Below are positions 8,012-15,884 of a DNA stretch of 64,000 bases, piece by piece. Position 1 is the stretch's first letter. The number at the start of each line of letters is the position of its first letter. Under the pieces are notes generated by a model. That model had not been told where the DNA came from, searched no databases, and was given only the letters and a program-made list of their open reading frames with translations. Position numbers and translations under genes: made by a program. Source of the DNA: CAYYFX01 sp046330135 (GTDB lineage Bacteria; ARS69); the NCBI GenBank assembly GCA_046330135.1, contig JAXLTI010000006.1, forward strand, positions 62,001-126,000, given 5' to 3'.

Positions 8012-9273
8012 CGCGGGTGACGCGGCTACTCGCGGCCGGCGCCGTGCTCGCGGTTCTGGCCGGAGCGCGCGCGTCTTTCGCCGACGGCGCCGTGCCCGTC
8101 GGCGACCGCTGCGCGGCCTGCCACGCGGAGCTCGGCGACTCCACCATGGACGTGGCCACGTTCTACGCCGTCGACGTGCACGCGCGTGCCGGGCTCTCGT
8201 GCGCGGACTGCCACGGCGGCGATCCGAAGAGCGACGACCAGGACGTCGCGATGAGCAAGAAGGCGGGATATCGCGGGGCGCCCGGGCCGCTCGAGGTGCC
8301 GGACTTCTGCGGTCGCTGCCACGGGGATCCGGGGTACATGCGGCGGCACAACCCCGACCTGCCGGTGGATCAGCTTTCGCTCTACCGCACGAGCGCGCAC
8401 GGGAAGGCCAACGCGGCCGGCAACCGCGACGTGGCCACGTGCGTGAGCTGCCACACCACGCACACGATCCGTCCGCCGACCGAGTCGAAGTCGTCCGTCC
8501 ATCCCACGCAGGTGGCGCACACGTGCGGGCGCTGCCACGCCGACGCCGCGCTCATGGCGAAGTACGGCCTGCCGGCCGACATCGTGGCGAAGTGGGAGAA
8601 GAGCGTGCACGGCGTTCCGATGCTGGAAGGGCGCGACCTCTCGGTGCCCACCTGCAACGACTGCCACGGCGATCACGGCGCGCTCCCGCCGGAGGCCGCG
8701 TCGGTGGCGGACGTGTGCGGGCGCTGCCACGCGCACAACCGCGAGCTGTTCGACGCCAGCCCCAAGCGCGCGATCTTCGAGGGCCTCGGCGAGAAGGGCT
8801 GCGTGACGTGCCACCACAACCACGACGTCGCGAAGCCGTCGGACGCGATGCTCGGCCTCGGGAAGGGCGCGGTGTGCGCGGACTGCCACGACGACGACGG
8901 CTCGAAGCCCGCGTTGGCGATCCGCCGCATGCGGGCTGCGCTGGACTCCCTCCGCGACTCCGTCGAGGGCGCGCACGTCGTCCTCGCGCAGGCGGAGCAG
9001 AAGGGGATGTACGTCACCGACGTCGAGTTCCGCTGGGAGGACGCCCGCCAGAAGCTCTTCCAGACCCGCACGGCGCTCCACCGCTTCGACCCGGACTCCC
9101 TGGAGGCCGTCGCGCGCGAAGGGCTGAAGGAGGCGGTCGCCGTGCGCGACGATTCCCGCAAGGCTCTCTCCGCCTACGCGTTCCGCCGCCGCGGATTCCT
9201 CGTCGCCACCGGCTTCATCACGCTGCTGGCGCTGTCGCTGTGGCTCAAGATCCGCTCGATGGAGATCCGGTAG
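8008..9273 (+). CDS. membrane-anchored nonahaem cytochrome c
   Basis: A 421-residue protein with a Sec signal peptide (about 1-26), nine CxxCH haem c motifs (CAACH, CADCH, CGRCH, CVSCH, CGRCH, CNDCH, CGRCH, CVTCH, CADCH), a 75-residue helical segment, and a C-terminal membrane helix (FLVATGFITLLALSLWL) ending in a short cytoplasmic tail. GTG start overlapping the cytochrome b stop by 4 nt implies translational coupling. It occupies the place where a cytochrome c1 or f gene would be, so it is the likely electron acceptor of the Rieske protein and may pass electrons to other c-type carriers. Family beyond multihaem c is not clear. Confidence 0.93.
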   Translation: MTRVTRLLAAGAVLAVLAGARASFADGAVPVGDRCAACHAELGDSTMDVATFYAVDVHARAGLSCADCHGGDPKSDDQDVAMSKKAGYRGAPGPLEVPDFCGRCHGDPGYMRRHNPDLPVDQLSLYRTSAHGKANAAGNRDVATCVSCHTTHTIRPPTESKSSVHPTQVAHTCGRCHADAALMAKYGLPADIVAKWEKSVHGVPMLEGRDLSVPTCNDCHGDHGALPPEAASVADVCGRCHAHNRELFDASPKRAIFEGLGEKGCVTCHHNHDVAKPSDAMLGLGKGAVCADCHDDDGSKPALAIRRMRAALDSLRDSVEGAHVVLAQAEQKGMYVTDVEFRWEDARQKLFQTRTALHRFDPDSLEAVAREGLKEAVAVRDDSRKALSAYAFRRRGFLVATGFITLLALSLWLKIRSMEIR

Positions 9274-9327
9274 ACGCGGAGAAAAGATCGCGCCGCTTCC
9301 ACCTCGCGCGGGTCGACCTTGCTCGTC

Positions 9328-9891
9328 CTACACTCGACCCTTCGAGGCCCCCTTCACGATCGCCGCGCCGATCAGGTGGGCGATCCGCAAGGGCTCCGGG
9401 ATCTTCCCGCTTCGCAACGTCGCGCGGAGGATCGCCGCCGCGTCCGCCTCCTCGGTGCCCGCGAAGGACGCGTGGAGTCCGTCCGCGATCCGCACGGGGC
9501 GGGGCAGCCGCTCGAGCAGGGGCAGGCGGCTCTCGTGCCCGGCGTTCCGCAGGGCGCGGGCGAGGTCGGCGACGCCGCGCGTGCGTCGCGTCACCGCGAG
9601 CACCGGCAGGTCGAGGCGAGACGACAGCTCCACCAGGTCGACCAGACCGAGCCCCGCCACGGTGACGCCGCCGAGGACCACCGCCTGGAGGGACGGATAC
9701 CAGCGCATCGCGCGGATCCAGTCCGTGAGGAAGCCGGTCACGTCGTCGCCGTCCACGGGGAAGGACGCGATCGCAACGCCCTCCACGAGCAGCGCGCCCT
9801 CGGTCACGACGCCCACCACGGGAACGTCGCCGAGCTGGCGCTTCGTGAAGGGCGCGTCATCGACGCCCAGGACGCGGGGGTGCTTGCGCAT
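9328..9891 (-). CDS. DUF99/UPF0215 family, endonuclease-dU-like protein
   Basis: A 187-residue cytoplasmic protein beginning MRKHPRVLGVDDAPF, the signature start of the DUF99 family, with the following conserved VVGVVTEG and LGGVTVAGLGLVDL stretches. Family members are about 190 residues, common in archaea, and some have been described as endonucleases acting on deoxyuridine-containing DNA; whether this bacterial homologue does so is inference. It converges with the respiratory operon and is divergent from the GTPase gene at 9936, with only 44 bp between the starts. ATG at 9891. Confidence 0.8.
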   Translation of the reverse strand: MRKHPRVLGVDDAPFTKRQLGDVPVVGVVTEGALLVEGVAIASFPVDGDDVTGFLTDWIRAMRWYPSLQAVVLGGVTVAGLGLVDLVELSSRLDLPVLAVTRRTRGVADLARALRNAGHESRLPLLERLPRPVRIADGLHASFAGTEEADAAAILRATLRSGKIPEPLRIAHLIGAAIVKGASKGRV

Positions 9892-9923
9892 ATCGGACGG
9901 CGGCCGGCGGGCGAAGGTCGACG

Positions 9924-9929
9924 TATACT
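9924..9929 (+). promoter_or_regulatory. TATACT -10 element placing transcription start at or near the GTG
   Basis: TATACT is a near-consensus -10 only 6 nt before the GTG start at 9936. A transcription start 6-7 nt downstream would fall on the start codon itself, implying a leaderless mRNA; no Shine-Dalgarno is present before the GTG. No good -35 is visible (CGGCCG at the expected place). Confidence 0.5.
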
Positions 9930-9935
9930 GGCGAC

Positions 9936-11042
9936 GTGCCGGCGAACCTCTCCCCCGAATACAAGCAGGCCGAGGCCGAGTACCGCAAGGCCCGGGAGAC
10001 GAAGGACCGCCTGCGCTGGCTGCACGAGATGCTGCGCACGATCCCCAAGCACAAGGGGACCGAGCATCTGCAGGCCGACATCAAGACGCGGATCAAGCAG
10101 CTCACCGAGGAGTCGGCTGGCCCGCGCAAGGGTGCGGCGCGCGGGGGGCCGCCGCAGGCGGTGCATCCGGAAGGCGCCGCGCAGGTCGCCCTGATCGGGC
10201 CGCCGAACGCCGGGAAGTCGAGCCTTCTCGCGAAGCTCACGGGCGCGCACACGGACATCGGCCCTTATCCCTTCACCACGAAGACGCCGATTCCCGGGAT
10301 GCTCCCCCACGAGGACATCCACTTCCAGCTCGTCGACCTCCCGCCGGTCTCCCGTGACTTCATGGAACCGTGGTACGTGAACGCGCTCCAGAGCGCCGAC
10401 GCGGCGTTCCTCGTGGTGGACCTCGCCGATCCGGAGTGCATCGATCACGTCGTGGCGATCCGGGAGCGCCTCGACGAGCGCAAGGTCACGCTCGAGGAGA
10501 CGTGGCCGTACCCGCCGGCCGACGTGGGCGAGGCCCCCTCCGGGCGCGCCGCCGAGACGACCCGCGCGAAGGCCGCGGTCGCGACGGCTCGTCGACCAGC
10601 CCCCGCGGGCGACCCCGCCGAGGACGAGGTCCCGGATCCGTTTCGCGTGCATCTCCCCACGCTCCTCCTCGCGAACAAGTGCGACCTGGATCCCGATCCG
10701 CAAGAGGTCGGCGTTCTCGAAGAGATCGTGGGCGTGCGGTATCCGGCGGTGGCGGTCTCGTCGACCTCGGGGGAGGGGTTGCCTTCGCTCGGGCCGATGC
10801 TCTTCCGGGGGCTCGGCATCGTGCGCGTGTACACGAAAGCTCCGGGCCGCCCGGCCGACGAGGATCGCCCTTACACGCTCCGGGCGGGCGCCACGATCGC
10901 GGACGTCGCGCGCCTGGTGCATCGCGAGCTGGCGGCGGGGCTCAAGTTCGCCCGAGTCTGGGGGAGCGCTCAGTTCGAGGGGCAGCAGGTCGGCCCCGAG
11001 CACGTCGTGAGGGACAGAGACGTCGTGGAACTGCATTCCTGA
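9936..11042 (+). CDS. DRG-like GTPase with C-terminal TGS domain
   Basis: A 368-residue P-loop GTPase. Residues 1-60 are a helical, charged N-terminus (YRKARETKDRLRWLHEML). The G1 loop is GPPNAGKS (88-95), the switch I threonine lies in PFTTKTPIPG, and G4 is NKCD. The G3 motif, normally DxPG in this group, reads DLPP (134-137), so the glycine is replaced. An Ala/Glu-rich insertion of about 50 residues precedes G4. The C-terminal ~75 residues are a TGS domain (YTLRAGATIADVARLVH...VVRDRDVVELHS), as in DRG/Obg-type ribosome-linked GTPases. GTG start with no ribosome site, consistent with leaderless expression. Probable role: translation or RNA-linked GTPase. Confidence 0.85.
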   Translation: MPANLSPEYKQAEAEYRKARETKDRLRWLHEMLRTIPKHKGTEHLQADIKTRIKQLTEESAGPRKGAARGGPPQAVHPEGAAQVALIGPPNAGKSSLLAKLTGAHTDIGPYPFTTKTPIPGMLPHEDIHFQLVDLPPVSRDFMEPWYVNALQSADAAFLVVDLADPECIDHVVAIRERLDERKVTLEETWPYPPADVGEAPSGRAAETTRAKAAVATARRPAPAGDPAEDEVPDPFRVHLPTLLLANKCDLDPDPQEVGVLEEIVGVRYPAVAVSSTSGEGLPSLGPMLFRGLGIVRVYTKAPGRPADEDRPYTLRAGATIADVARLVHRELAAGLKFARVWGSAQFEGQQVGPEHVVRDRDVVELHS

Positions 11043-11090
11043 CGTCCCGTCCGTCGCCCCCGACGTCTGGCCGCTTGCCCCGGGCCGCCG

Positions 11091-11096
11091 TAGAAT
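11091..11096 (+). promoter_or_regulatory. TAGAAT -10 candidate for hemerythrin gene
   Basis: TAGAAT lies 79 nt before the ATG at 11176, with TGGCCG 17 bp upstream as a poor -35. The hexamer matches the -10 found before guaA and the DUF6599-like operon. Confidence 0.4.
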
Positions 11097-11175
11097 AGGA
11101 CCTGACGGTCCACTTTTCGTACCGGAAGCCGCCCCGGAGCGGTGCGAGCACCGCCCGAGACCTCGGAGGCCCCAG

Positions 11176-11613
11176 ATGGCCACCAGCAAGCCCAGGACGT
11201 CCGCGCACGAGACGGCGGAAGCGATCCACCGGGAGCACGAGACGCTCCGCGCCCTGCTCACTCGGATCAAGGCCACGAAGGAGTTGCCGGCGCTCCTGCA
11301 ACTTCTCGAGCAGCTCCGGGCGCAGCTCGAGGATCACTTCCAGACCGAAGAGCGCCCCGACGGCCTGCACGCCGTGATTCTCGGTCGCGAGCCGCGCTTC
11401 GCCACGGCGCTCGAGCGCATCCTGGACGAGCACAAGGCGATCCTGAAGGATGTGGACGAGCTGCTCGTCACGACGCGCGACTGCGTGACGCGCTCGGACG
11501 CGCTCGTCGGTCACGTCCTCCGCTTGGCCGAGCACCTGCACGATCACGAGTTGCGCGAGACGCAGCTCTTCGCGGACACGTCGTTCATCGACCTCGGCGG
11601 CCGCAGCAGCTGA
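11176..11613 (+). CDS. hemerythrin HHE-domain protein
   Basis: A 145-residue four-helix protein with the metal ligands of the HHE cation-binding family: His18/His21 (AIHREHETL), His54 and Glu58 (EDHFQTEE), His86 (DEHKAIL), and HLHDHELRE at 120-128. Family members bind a di-iron centre and oxygen or nitric oxide, or act in redox sensing; which applies cannot be told. No signal peptide. A monocistronic unit: TAGAAT promoter candidate upstream and a long inverted repeat at 11661-11713 downstream. Start is ATG; an internal alternative is unlikely because the first helix begins at about residue 10. Confidence 0.85.
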   Translation: MATSKPRTSAHETAEAIHREHETLRALLTRIKATKELPALLQLLEQLRAQLEDHFQTEERPDGLHAVILGREPRFATALERILDEHKAILKDVDELLVTTRDCVTRSDALVGHVLRLAEHLHDHELRETQLFADTSFIDLGGRSS

Positions 11614-11660
11614 GGACGCCCCGGGTCCTCGAAGGCCGCCAGATCGGGAGATCGCTCGGC

Positions 11661-11713
11661 GCGCCAGCAGAAGATCGTGCGGGTCCGTTGATCCTCCCAA
11701 GGGCTGCTGGCGC
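11661..11713. repeat. perfect 10-bp inverted repeat with 33-nt loop
   Basis: GCGCCAGCAG (11661-11670) faces CTGCTGGCGC (11704-11713). It lies 48 nt after the hemerythrin stop. It may be a long-loop hairpin acting as a terminator or mRNA 3' structure; there is no T-run, and a regulator site is also possible. Confidence 0.45.
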
Positions 11714-11891
11714 CCGCAGCGTGTCCCCTGGCACGGCAGAATCCGGAGTGCTAACCTCTCGCCCCGAAAAGACGCCGTTCGTGCGGGCCATCGTACCGGG
11801 AGTGCTGGCGGAGTGCTCGATCCTGGCCCGCCGATCGCCCGCGGGGAACCGCGGAGTTGGACCCCTGGCAGGGTGCGAAGGAGGATCGAAG

Positions 11892-12230
11892 ATGAGTAGA
11901 CGTCGGATCGCCATCGCTGGCGTGCTGATCGTGCTTCTGCTGGCGGTGGGCGTGACCCTCGCGGTCGCGCCGAAGTCCTATCAGGTCACCGGGCCGGTCG
12001 TTTCCGTCACGGATGACATGATCGTGGTGCAGAAGGGCAAGGAGCAGTGGGAGCTCTCGCGTGACGTCAACACGAAGGTCACCGGGGAGCTGAAGGTCGG
12101 CGAGAAGGTCACCGCCTACTACCGCATGATCGCGACGTCCGTCGAAGTGAAGGCGGCGACGCCCGCGAAGATGGAGAAGGCCGAACCGAAGAAGAAGACC
12201 GAGCCGAAACCCGAAGAGAAGGCGAAGTAG
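11892..12230 (+). CDS. small membrane-anchored or secreted protein, DUF5666-like
   Basis: A 112-residue protein. Residues 5-27 form an N-terminal hydrophobic helix (IAGVLIVLLLAVGVTLAVA) after MSRRR, acting as signal peptide or anchor. A compact ~55-residue domain follows (SYQVTGPVVSVTDDMIVVQKG...), a small beta barrel like the DUF5666 OB-type fold. The last 25 residues are a Lys/Glu/Pro-rich tail of PKKKTEPKPEEK type, probably extended and cell-wall or partner interacting. ATG start with GGAGGATCGAAG. A strong hairpin terminator follows 31 nt after the stop. Function unknown. Confidence 0.75.
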   Translation: MSRRRIAIAGVLIVLLLAVGVTLAVAPKSYQVTGPVVSVTDDMIVVQKGKEQWELSRDVNTKVTGELKVGEKVTAYYRMIATSVEVKAATPAKMEKAEPKKKTEPKPEEKAK

Positions 12231-12261
12231 CCGCGCCGGACGGCGGCGTAACCTTCGAGAC

Positions 12262-12290
12262 GCTGGGGCGGGCTGACACCCCGCCCCAGC
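12262..12290 (+). terminator. intrinsic terminator-type hairpin
   Basis: Perfect 11-bp stem GCTGGGGCGGG (12262-12272) / CCCGCCCCAGC (12280-12290) with a 7-nt loop, 31 nt after the stop at 12230, followed by TTCGTG. The T-tract is poor, as expected in such a GC-rich genome. Confidence 0.75.
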
Positions 12291-12667
12291 TTCGTGTCCG
12301 GACCGCCTCTCGCGAGGCCCGGCATGAAGCGAGACGAACGAGCGTCGGAAGGGTCTGCGATTCGTCTGCCCCACCCTTGCGGCCTCCGCCAAACCCGCCG
12401 CGCGCCTGCCACGCGTCCCCCGGCCCCGCCGCGACCTGACCGCCCTCCGGCAGATCCCCCGACCCCTGGCCCTTTCGAGACGGTTCTGGCGCATTGAGTC
12501 GACGTGAGCGCCTGGCCTAGGCTCTCGCCGTGGTCGGATGAAGAGCGCGGGATGCCTACCCGCGATGCATGACCGCCAAGTCCTGAACGCCCCTCGTGGG
12601 AGATCTGGCACCAACAGAGTAGACAACTACCCCGCTACCAGCGCTCGGGCGTGAGGAGGGAACCCCC
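12291..12667 (+). promoter_or_regulatory. gene-free region with promoter candidate for the repeat-rich secreted protein
   Basis: No gene found. A promoter candidate lies at TTGAGT (12494-12499), 18-bp spacer, TAGGCT (12518-12523), giving a long leader of about 135 nt before the ATG at 12668, whose ribosome site is GTGAGGAGGG. The region before 12490 is Pro-codon-like GC-rich sequence without visible structure. Confidence 0.4.
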
Positions 12668-15600
12668 ATGACCTCTCTACAGCCGAAGACTCCCTGGATC
12701 GGCATCGCGGCATCCCTCGTTCTTCACGCCGTCGGCTTCTCACCCGTCTGGGGCGCGACCGTCTCCTGGATCAATGCGTCCGGTGGAGTCTGGAGCAGCC
12801 CCAGCAACTGGGACAGTGGCGTCCCCGGCGCATCGGACGACGCCGTGATCACGCTCGCCGGGACTTACACGGTCACCCTCGACGTCAATGCTTCGGTGGC
12901 CTCCCTCACGTTGGGGGGGGCGAGCGGAACCCAGACCCTCTCCGCGTCGAGTCGCACGCTCACCCTCGGCGGCGCATCCGCGGTGAACGCCAACGGCGCG
13001 CTGACCTTGAGCAGCAGCACCGTAGGCGGCACCGGGTCCCTGACGAACGGCGGCACGCTGACCATGACGGGCAGCGCGATGAACACGGCGCTGGACAACG
13101 AAGGAAACCTGATCGTCCGGGCAAGCTCGACGGTGAACGGGGCGCTCACGACGGGTGTCGGTACGGCGTTGCGGGTTCAGGGCGGCAACTTGGGTACGGG
13201 GACGCTCACGGTGGCGAACGGCTTCACGAACAACGGCACGGTGGAGCTGACTTCCATCCTCGGCGCGCAAGCGGCCACGCTCGTCGTGAGCAGCGGCACG
13301 CTGATCAACGAGGCAGGGCGGGCGATCAACGCGCTGGCCGGGACCGGCGGCTCACGTACGCTCACCGCGCAGATCGACAACCGTGGAACGCTGTCGGTGG
13401 GCACGTCGCTGACGATCAACAAGGCTTCGGCCGACCACCTGAGCAGCGGGACGATCGACGTGAGCGGCGGGAACCTCACGCTGACCCAGACGGGGACCAC
13501 TCCGACCTTCACCAACTCCGGGACGCTCACCATCGCTGCCGGTCGGACGGTGAGCGCGAATGGCGGGGAGTTGATCCACACCGGCACGTCGCCGAGCGGA
13601 GGCGGGACGCTGTCCCTCAATTCGGTGACGGCGACCCTGAATTCGGACCTTTCGAACGCGGGCGTTGCGCTGAGCGTGAGCAGCTCGACGGTGAACGGCC
13701 CCGGGACCCTGATCGACGCGGCGGGCCAGACGCTCGACGTATGGAGCAGCACGGTGAACGCGCCCTTGGACAACGAGGGAATCCTGAACTTCCAGGGGAA
13801 CTCGACGGTGAACGGGACGCTGACGACGGGAGCCGGCACGACGCTGCGGGTTCAGGGCAGCAACTTCGGCACGGGTACGCTCACGGTGGCGAACGGCTTC
13901 ACGAACAACGGCACCGTGGAGCTGACTTCCATCGCCGGCTCGCAGATTGCCAACCTGGCGGTGACCACCGGCACGCTGATCAACGCCGCGGGGCGGACGA
14001 TCAGCGCGCTGGCCGGCACGGGTGGTACGCGCAACCTGACGGCGGAGCTCGACAACCGCGGGACACTGTCGGTGAACTCGCCGCTGACGCTCAGCAAGGC
14101 TTCGGCCGATCACCTCAACAGCGGGACGATCGACGTGAGCGGCGGCAACCTGACGCTGACCCAGACGGGGACCACGCCCACCTTCACCAGCTCGGGGACC
14201 CTCACCATCGCCGCGGTCCGGACGATGAGCGTGACGGGTGGCACGGTGACGAACTCCGCCACCGGGCTCATCCGCGGCGGGGGCACACTCGACGTCGGCG
14301 GAACCACCTTCACGAACGCGGGCACGATCTCGCCGGGCGTGTCACCCGCGATCCTGAGCGTCACTGGCAACTGTCCCTTCTCCCCCACGGCGGCGCTCGA
14401 GATCGAGATCGGCGGGCACGTCGTGGGCACCGACTACGATCGCCTAGCCGTGAGCGGAACCGCGTCGCTCGATGGCGCGCTCAACGTCTCCTTTCTCCCC
14501 GGTTTCTGCGCCGCCGCCGGTGACAGCTTCCGCGTCCTGACCGCCGCCACGCGGTCGGGCACCTTTGCCGGCGGCGTACACGTCTCCGGGAAGGGCAACG
14601 CGGTGCTCGCTCCGCACTATGACGCTACGGGGCTGACGCTCCTCACGCTCTCCAACTTCTTCACGCTCACCGCAAGCGCCGGCTCCGGCGGCACCATCAG
14701 TCCGAGCGGCTCGGTCACCGTGAACTGCGGCGGAAGTCAGGCGTTCACGATCACCGCCGATCCGTGCCACCTGATCACCGACGTCGTCGTGGACGGGGCT
14801 TCGGTCGGGCCGGTGAGCACCTACGACTTCACGAACGTCACCGCCGACCACACGATCAGCGCCACCTTCGCTCGGATCGTCTACACGATCAACGCCAGCG
14901 CCGGACCGGGCGGCAGCATCGTGCCCAGCGGCGCGGTGGCCGTCGGCTGCGACGCGAGCCAGGGCTTCACCATCACGCCCGGCGGCGGCTTCCAGATCAG
15001 CGGCGTCGTCGTGGACGGCGACTCGGTCGGAGCGGTGACCGCCTTCACGTTCCCGAACGTCCACGCCAACCACACCATCGCGGCGAGCTTCGCGGATGTG
15101 CAACCGCCGAGCGTCCAAGTCATCGCCCCCAATGGCGGCGAGACGTGGGACGCCACCTCGACCCGCACCGTCCGCTGGACCGCCACCGACAATGCCAGCG
15201 TGGACTCCGTCAACGTGGACTACTCGCTGCACGGTACGGGAGGGCCCTGGCTCTCGATCCAGCACGGCGTGGCGGCCGTGGACAGCGTGGATTGGACCGT
15301 TCCCGACGTCGGGACCGACAGCGCGCTCGTTCGCGTGACCGCCTTTGACCCGGCGTCGAACAGCGCCGAGGATCTCAGCGACGCAGCGTTCCGGATCCGC
15401 GGTCCGACCGGCGTGCCGATCGTCGGGCAAGCGACGCTCTCGCTGGCCCTGGCGCCGAACCCGACCCGCGGAGGCCCCGTGCACTTGCGAGTCTCCTTGC
15501 CCGAAGCCGGAGGGGCCGCCATCGAGGTCTTGGCGGTGACGGGTCAGCGGGTCTGGAAGAGCCGGGTCCTCGGCTCGTCCCCCGGCCAGCGCGTCGTGGA

Positions 15601-15709
15601 CTGGAGCGGGCGAGATTCGAGAGGGCGATGGGTCGGCCCCGGAGTGTACATCGTGCGGCTGCGCTCGCCGTGGGGCGAGAAGACGACGCGCCTCATTCTG
15701 CTGCGGTGA
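12668..15709 (+). CDS. large secreted surface protein: beta-repeat stalk, bacterial repeat domains, FlgD-like C-terminus
   Basis: A 1013-residue exported protein. A long N-terminal signal ends near residue 35. Residues about 40-600 are Thr/Ser/Asn/Gly-rich beta-helix-like repeats of the form LTVANGFTNNGTVEL and LTQTGTTPTFTNSGTL, resembling autotransporter or filamentous adhesin stalks. Residues about 665-815 hold two bacterial repeat modules (SAGSGGTISPSGSV, SAGPGGSIVPSGAV). An Ig-like segment follows (QVIAPNGGETWDATSTRTV), and the last ~90 residues are a FlgD-type Ig domain beginning LALAPNPTRGG and ending RLILLR. This C-terminal domain is shared with the genes at 23501 and 51359, consistent with one export or anchoring route. 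Likely cell-surface structural or adhesive protein. Confidence 0.88.
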   Translation: MTSLQPKTPWIGIAASLVLHAVGFSPVWGATVSWINASGGVWSSPSNWDSGVPGASDDAVITLAGTYTVTLDVNASVASLTLGGASGTQTLSASSRTLTLGGASAVNANGALTLSSSTVGGTGSLTNGGTLTMTGSAMNTALDNEGNLIVRASSTVNGALTTGVGTALRVQGGNLGTGTLTVANGFTNNGTVELTSILGAQAATLVVSSGTLINEAGRAINALAGTGGSRTLTAQIDNRGTLSVGTSLTINKASADHLSSGTIDVSGGNLTLTQTGTTPTFTNSGTLTIAAGRTVSANGGELIHTGTSPSGGGTLSLNSVTATLNSDLSNAGVALSVSSSTVNGPGTLIDAAGQTLDVWSSTVNAPLDNEGILNFQGNSTVNGTLTTGAGTTLRVQGSNFGTGTLTVANGFTNNGTVELTSIAGSQIANLAVTTGTLINAAGRTISALAGTGGTRNLTAELDNRGTLSVNSPLTLSKASADHLNSGTIDVSGGNLTLTQTGTTPTFTSSGTLTIAAVRTMSVTGGTVTNSATGLIRGGGTLDVGGTTFTNAGTISPGVSPAILSVTGNCPFSPTAALEIEIGGHVVGTDYDRLAVSGTASLDGALNVSFLPGFCAAAGDSFRVLTAATRSGTFAGGVHVSGKGNAVLAPHYDATGLTLLTLSNFFTLTASAGSGGTISPSGSVTVNCGGSQAFTITADPCHLITDVVVDGASVGPVSTYDFTNVTADHTISATFARIVYTINASAGPGGSIVPSGAVAVGCDASQGFTITPGGGFQISGVVVDGDSVGAVTAFTFPNVHANHTIAASFADVQPPSVQVIAPNGGETWDATSTRTVRWTATDNASVDSVNVDYSLHGTGGPWLSIQHGVAAVDSVDWTVPDVGTDSALVRVTAFDPASNSAEDLSDAAFRIRGPTGVPIVGQATLSLALAPNPTRGGPVHLRVSLPEAGGAAIEVLAVTGQRVWKSRVLGSSPGQRVVDWSGRDSRGRWVGPGVYIVRLRSPWGEKTTRLILLR
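13094..14240 (+). repeat. two ~470-bp direct repeats inside the secreted-protein gene
   Basis: The segment from 13094 to about 13565 is repeated from 13769 to about 14240, offset by exactly 675 bp (225 codons), so frame is kept. Long runs are near-identical (for example the codons for GTGTLTVANGFTNNGTVELTS and SGTIDVSGGNLTLTQTGTTP), while other parts have diverged, indicating an old in-frame duplication with partial homogenisation. Confidence 0.85.
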
Positions 15710-15790
15710 CGCCGCGGCCACGCCGGAAGAGGTTCGAGAGCCCTCAGCGCACGAGGGTGCCCGCCGCCAGACGCATACCTGTGGGGATTC

Positions 15791-15815
15791 GCCCATCGCG
15801 AAGTGAGCGATGGGC
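15791..15815. terminator. hairpin between convergent genes
   Basis: Perfect 9-bp stem GCCCATCGC (15791-15799) / GCGATGGGC (15807-15815) with 7-nt loop, midway between the plus-strand stop at 15709 and the minus-strand stop at 15885. It can serve both strands. Confidence 0.6.
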
Positions 15816-15884
15816 GATCACCCGGCGACAGAGAAACTGCCGGCTGGAGCTCGAGGCGAATCGACCGGCGATTGCTCGGCGGCC

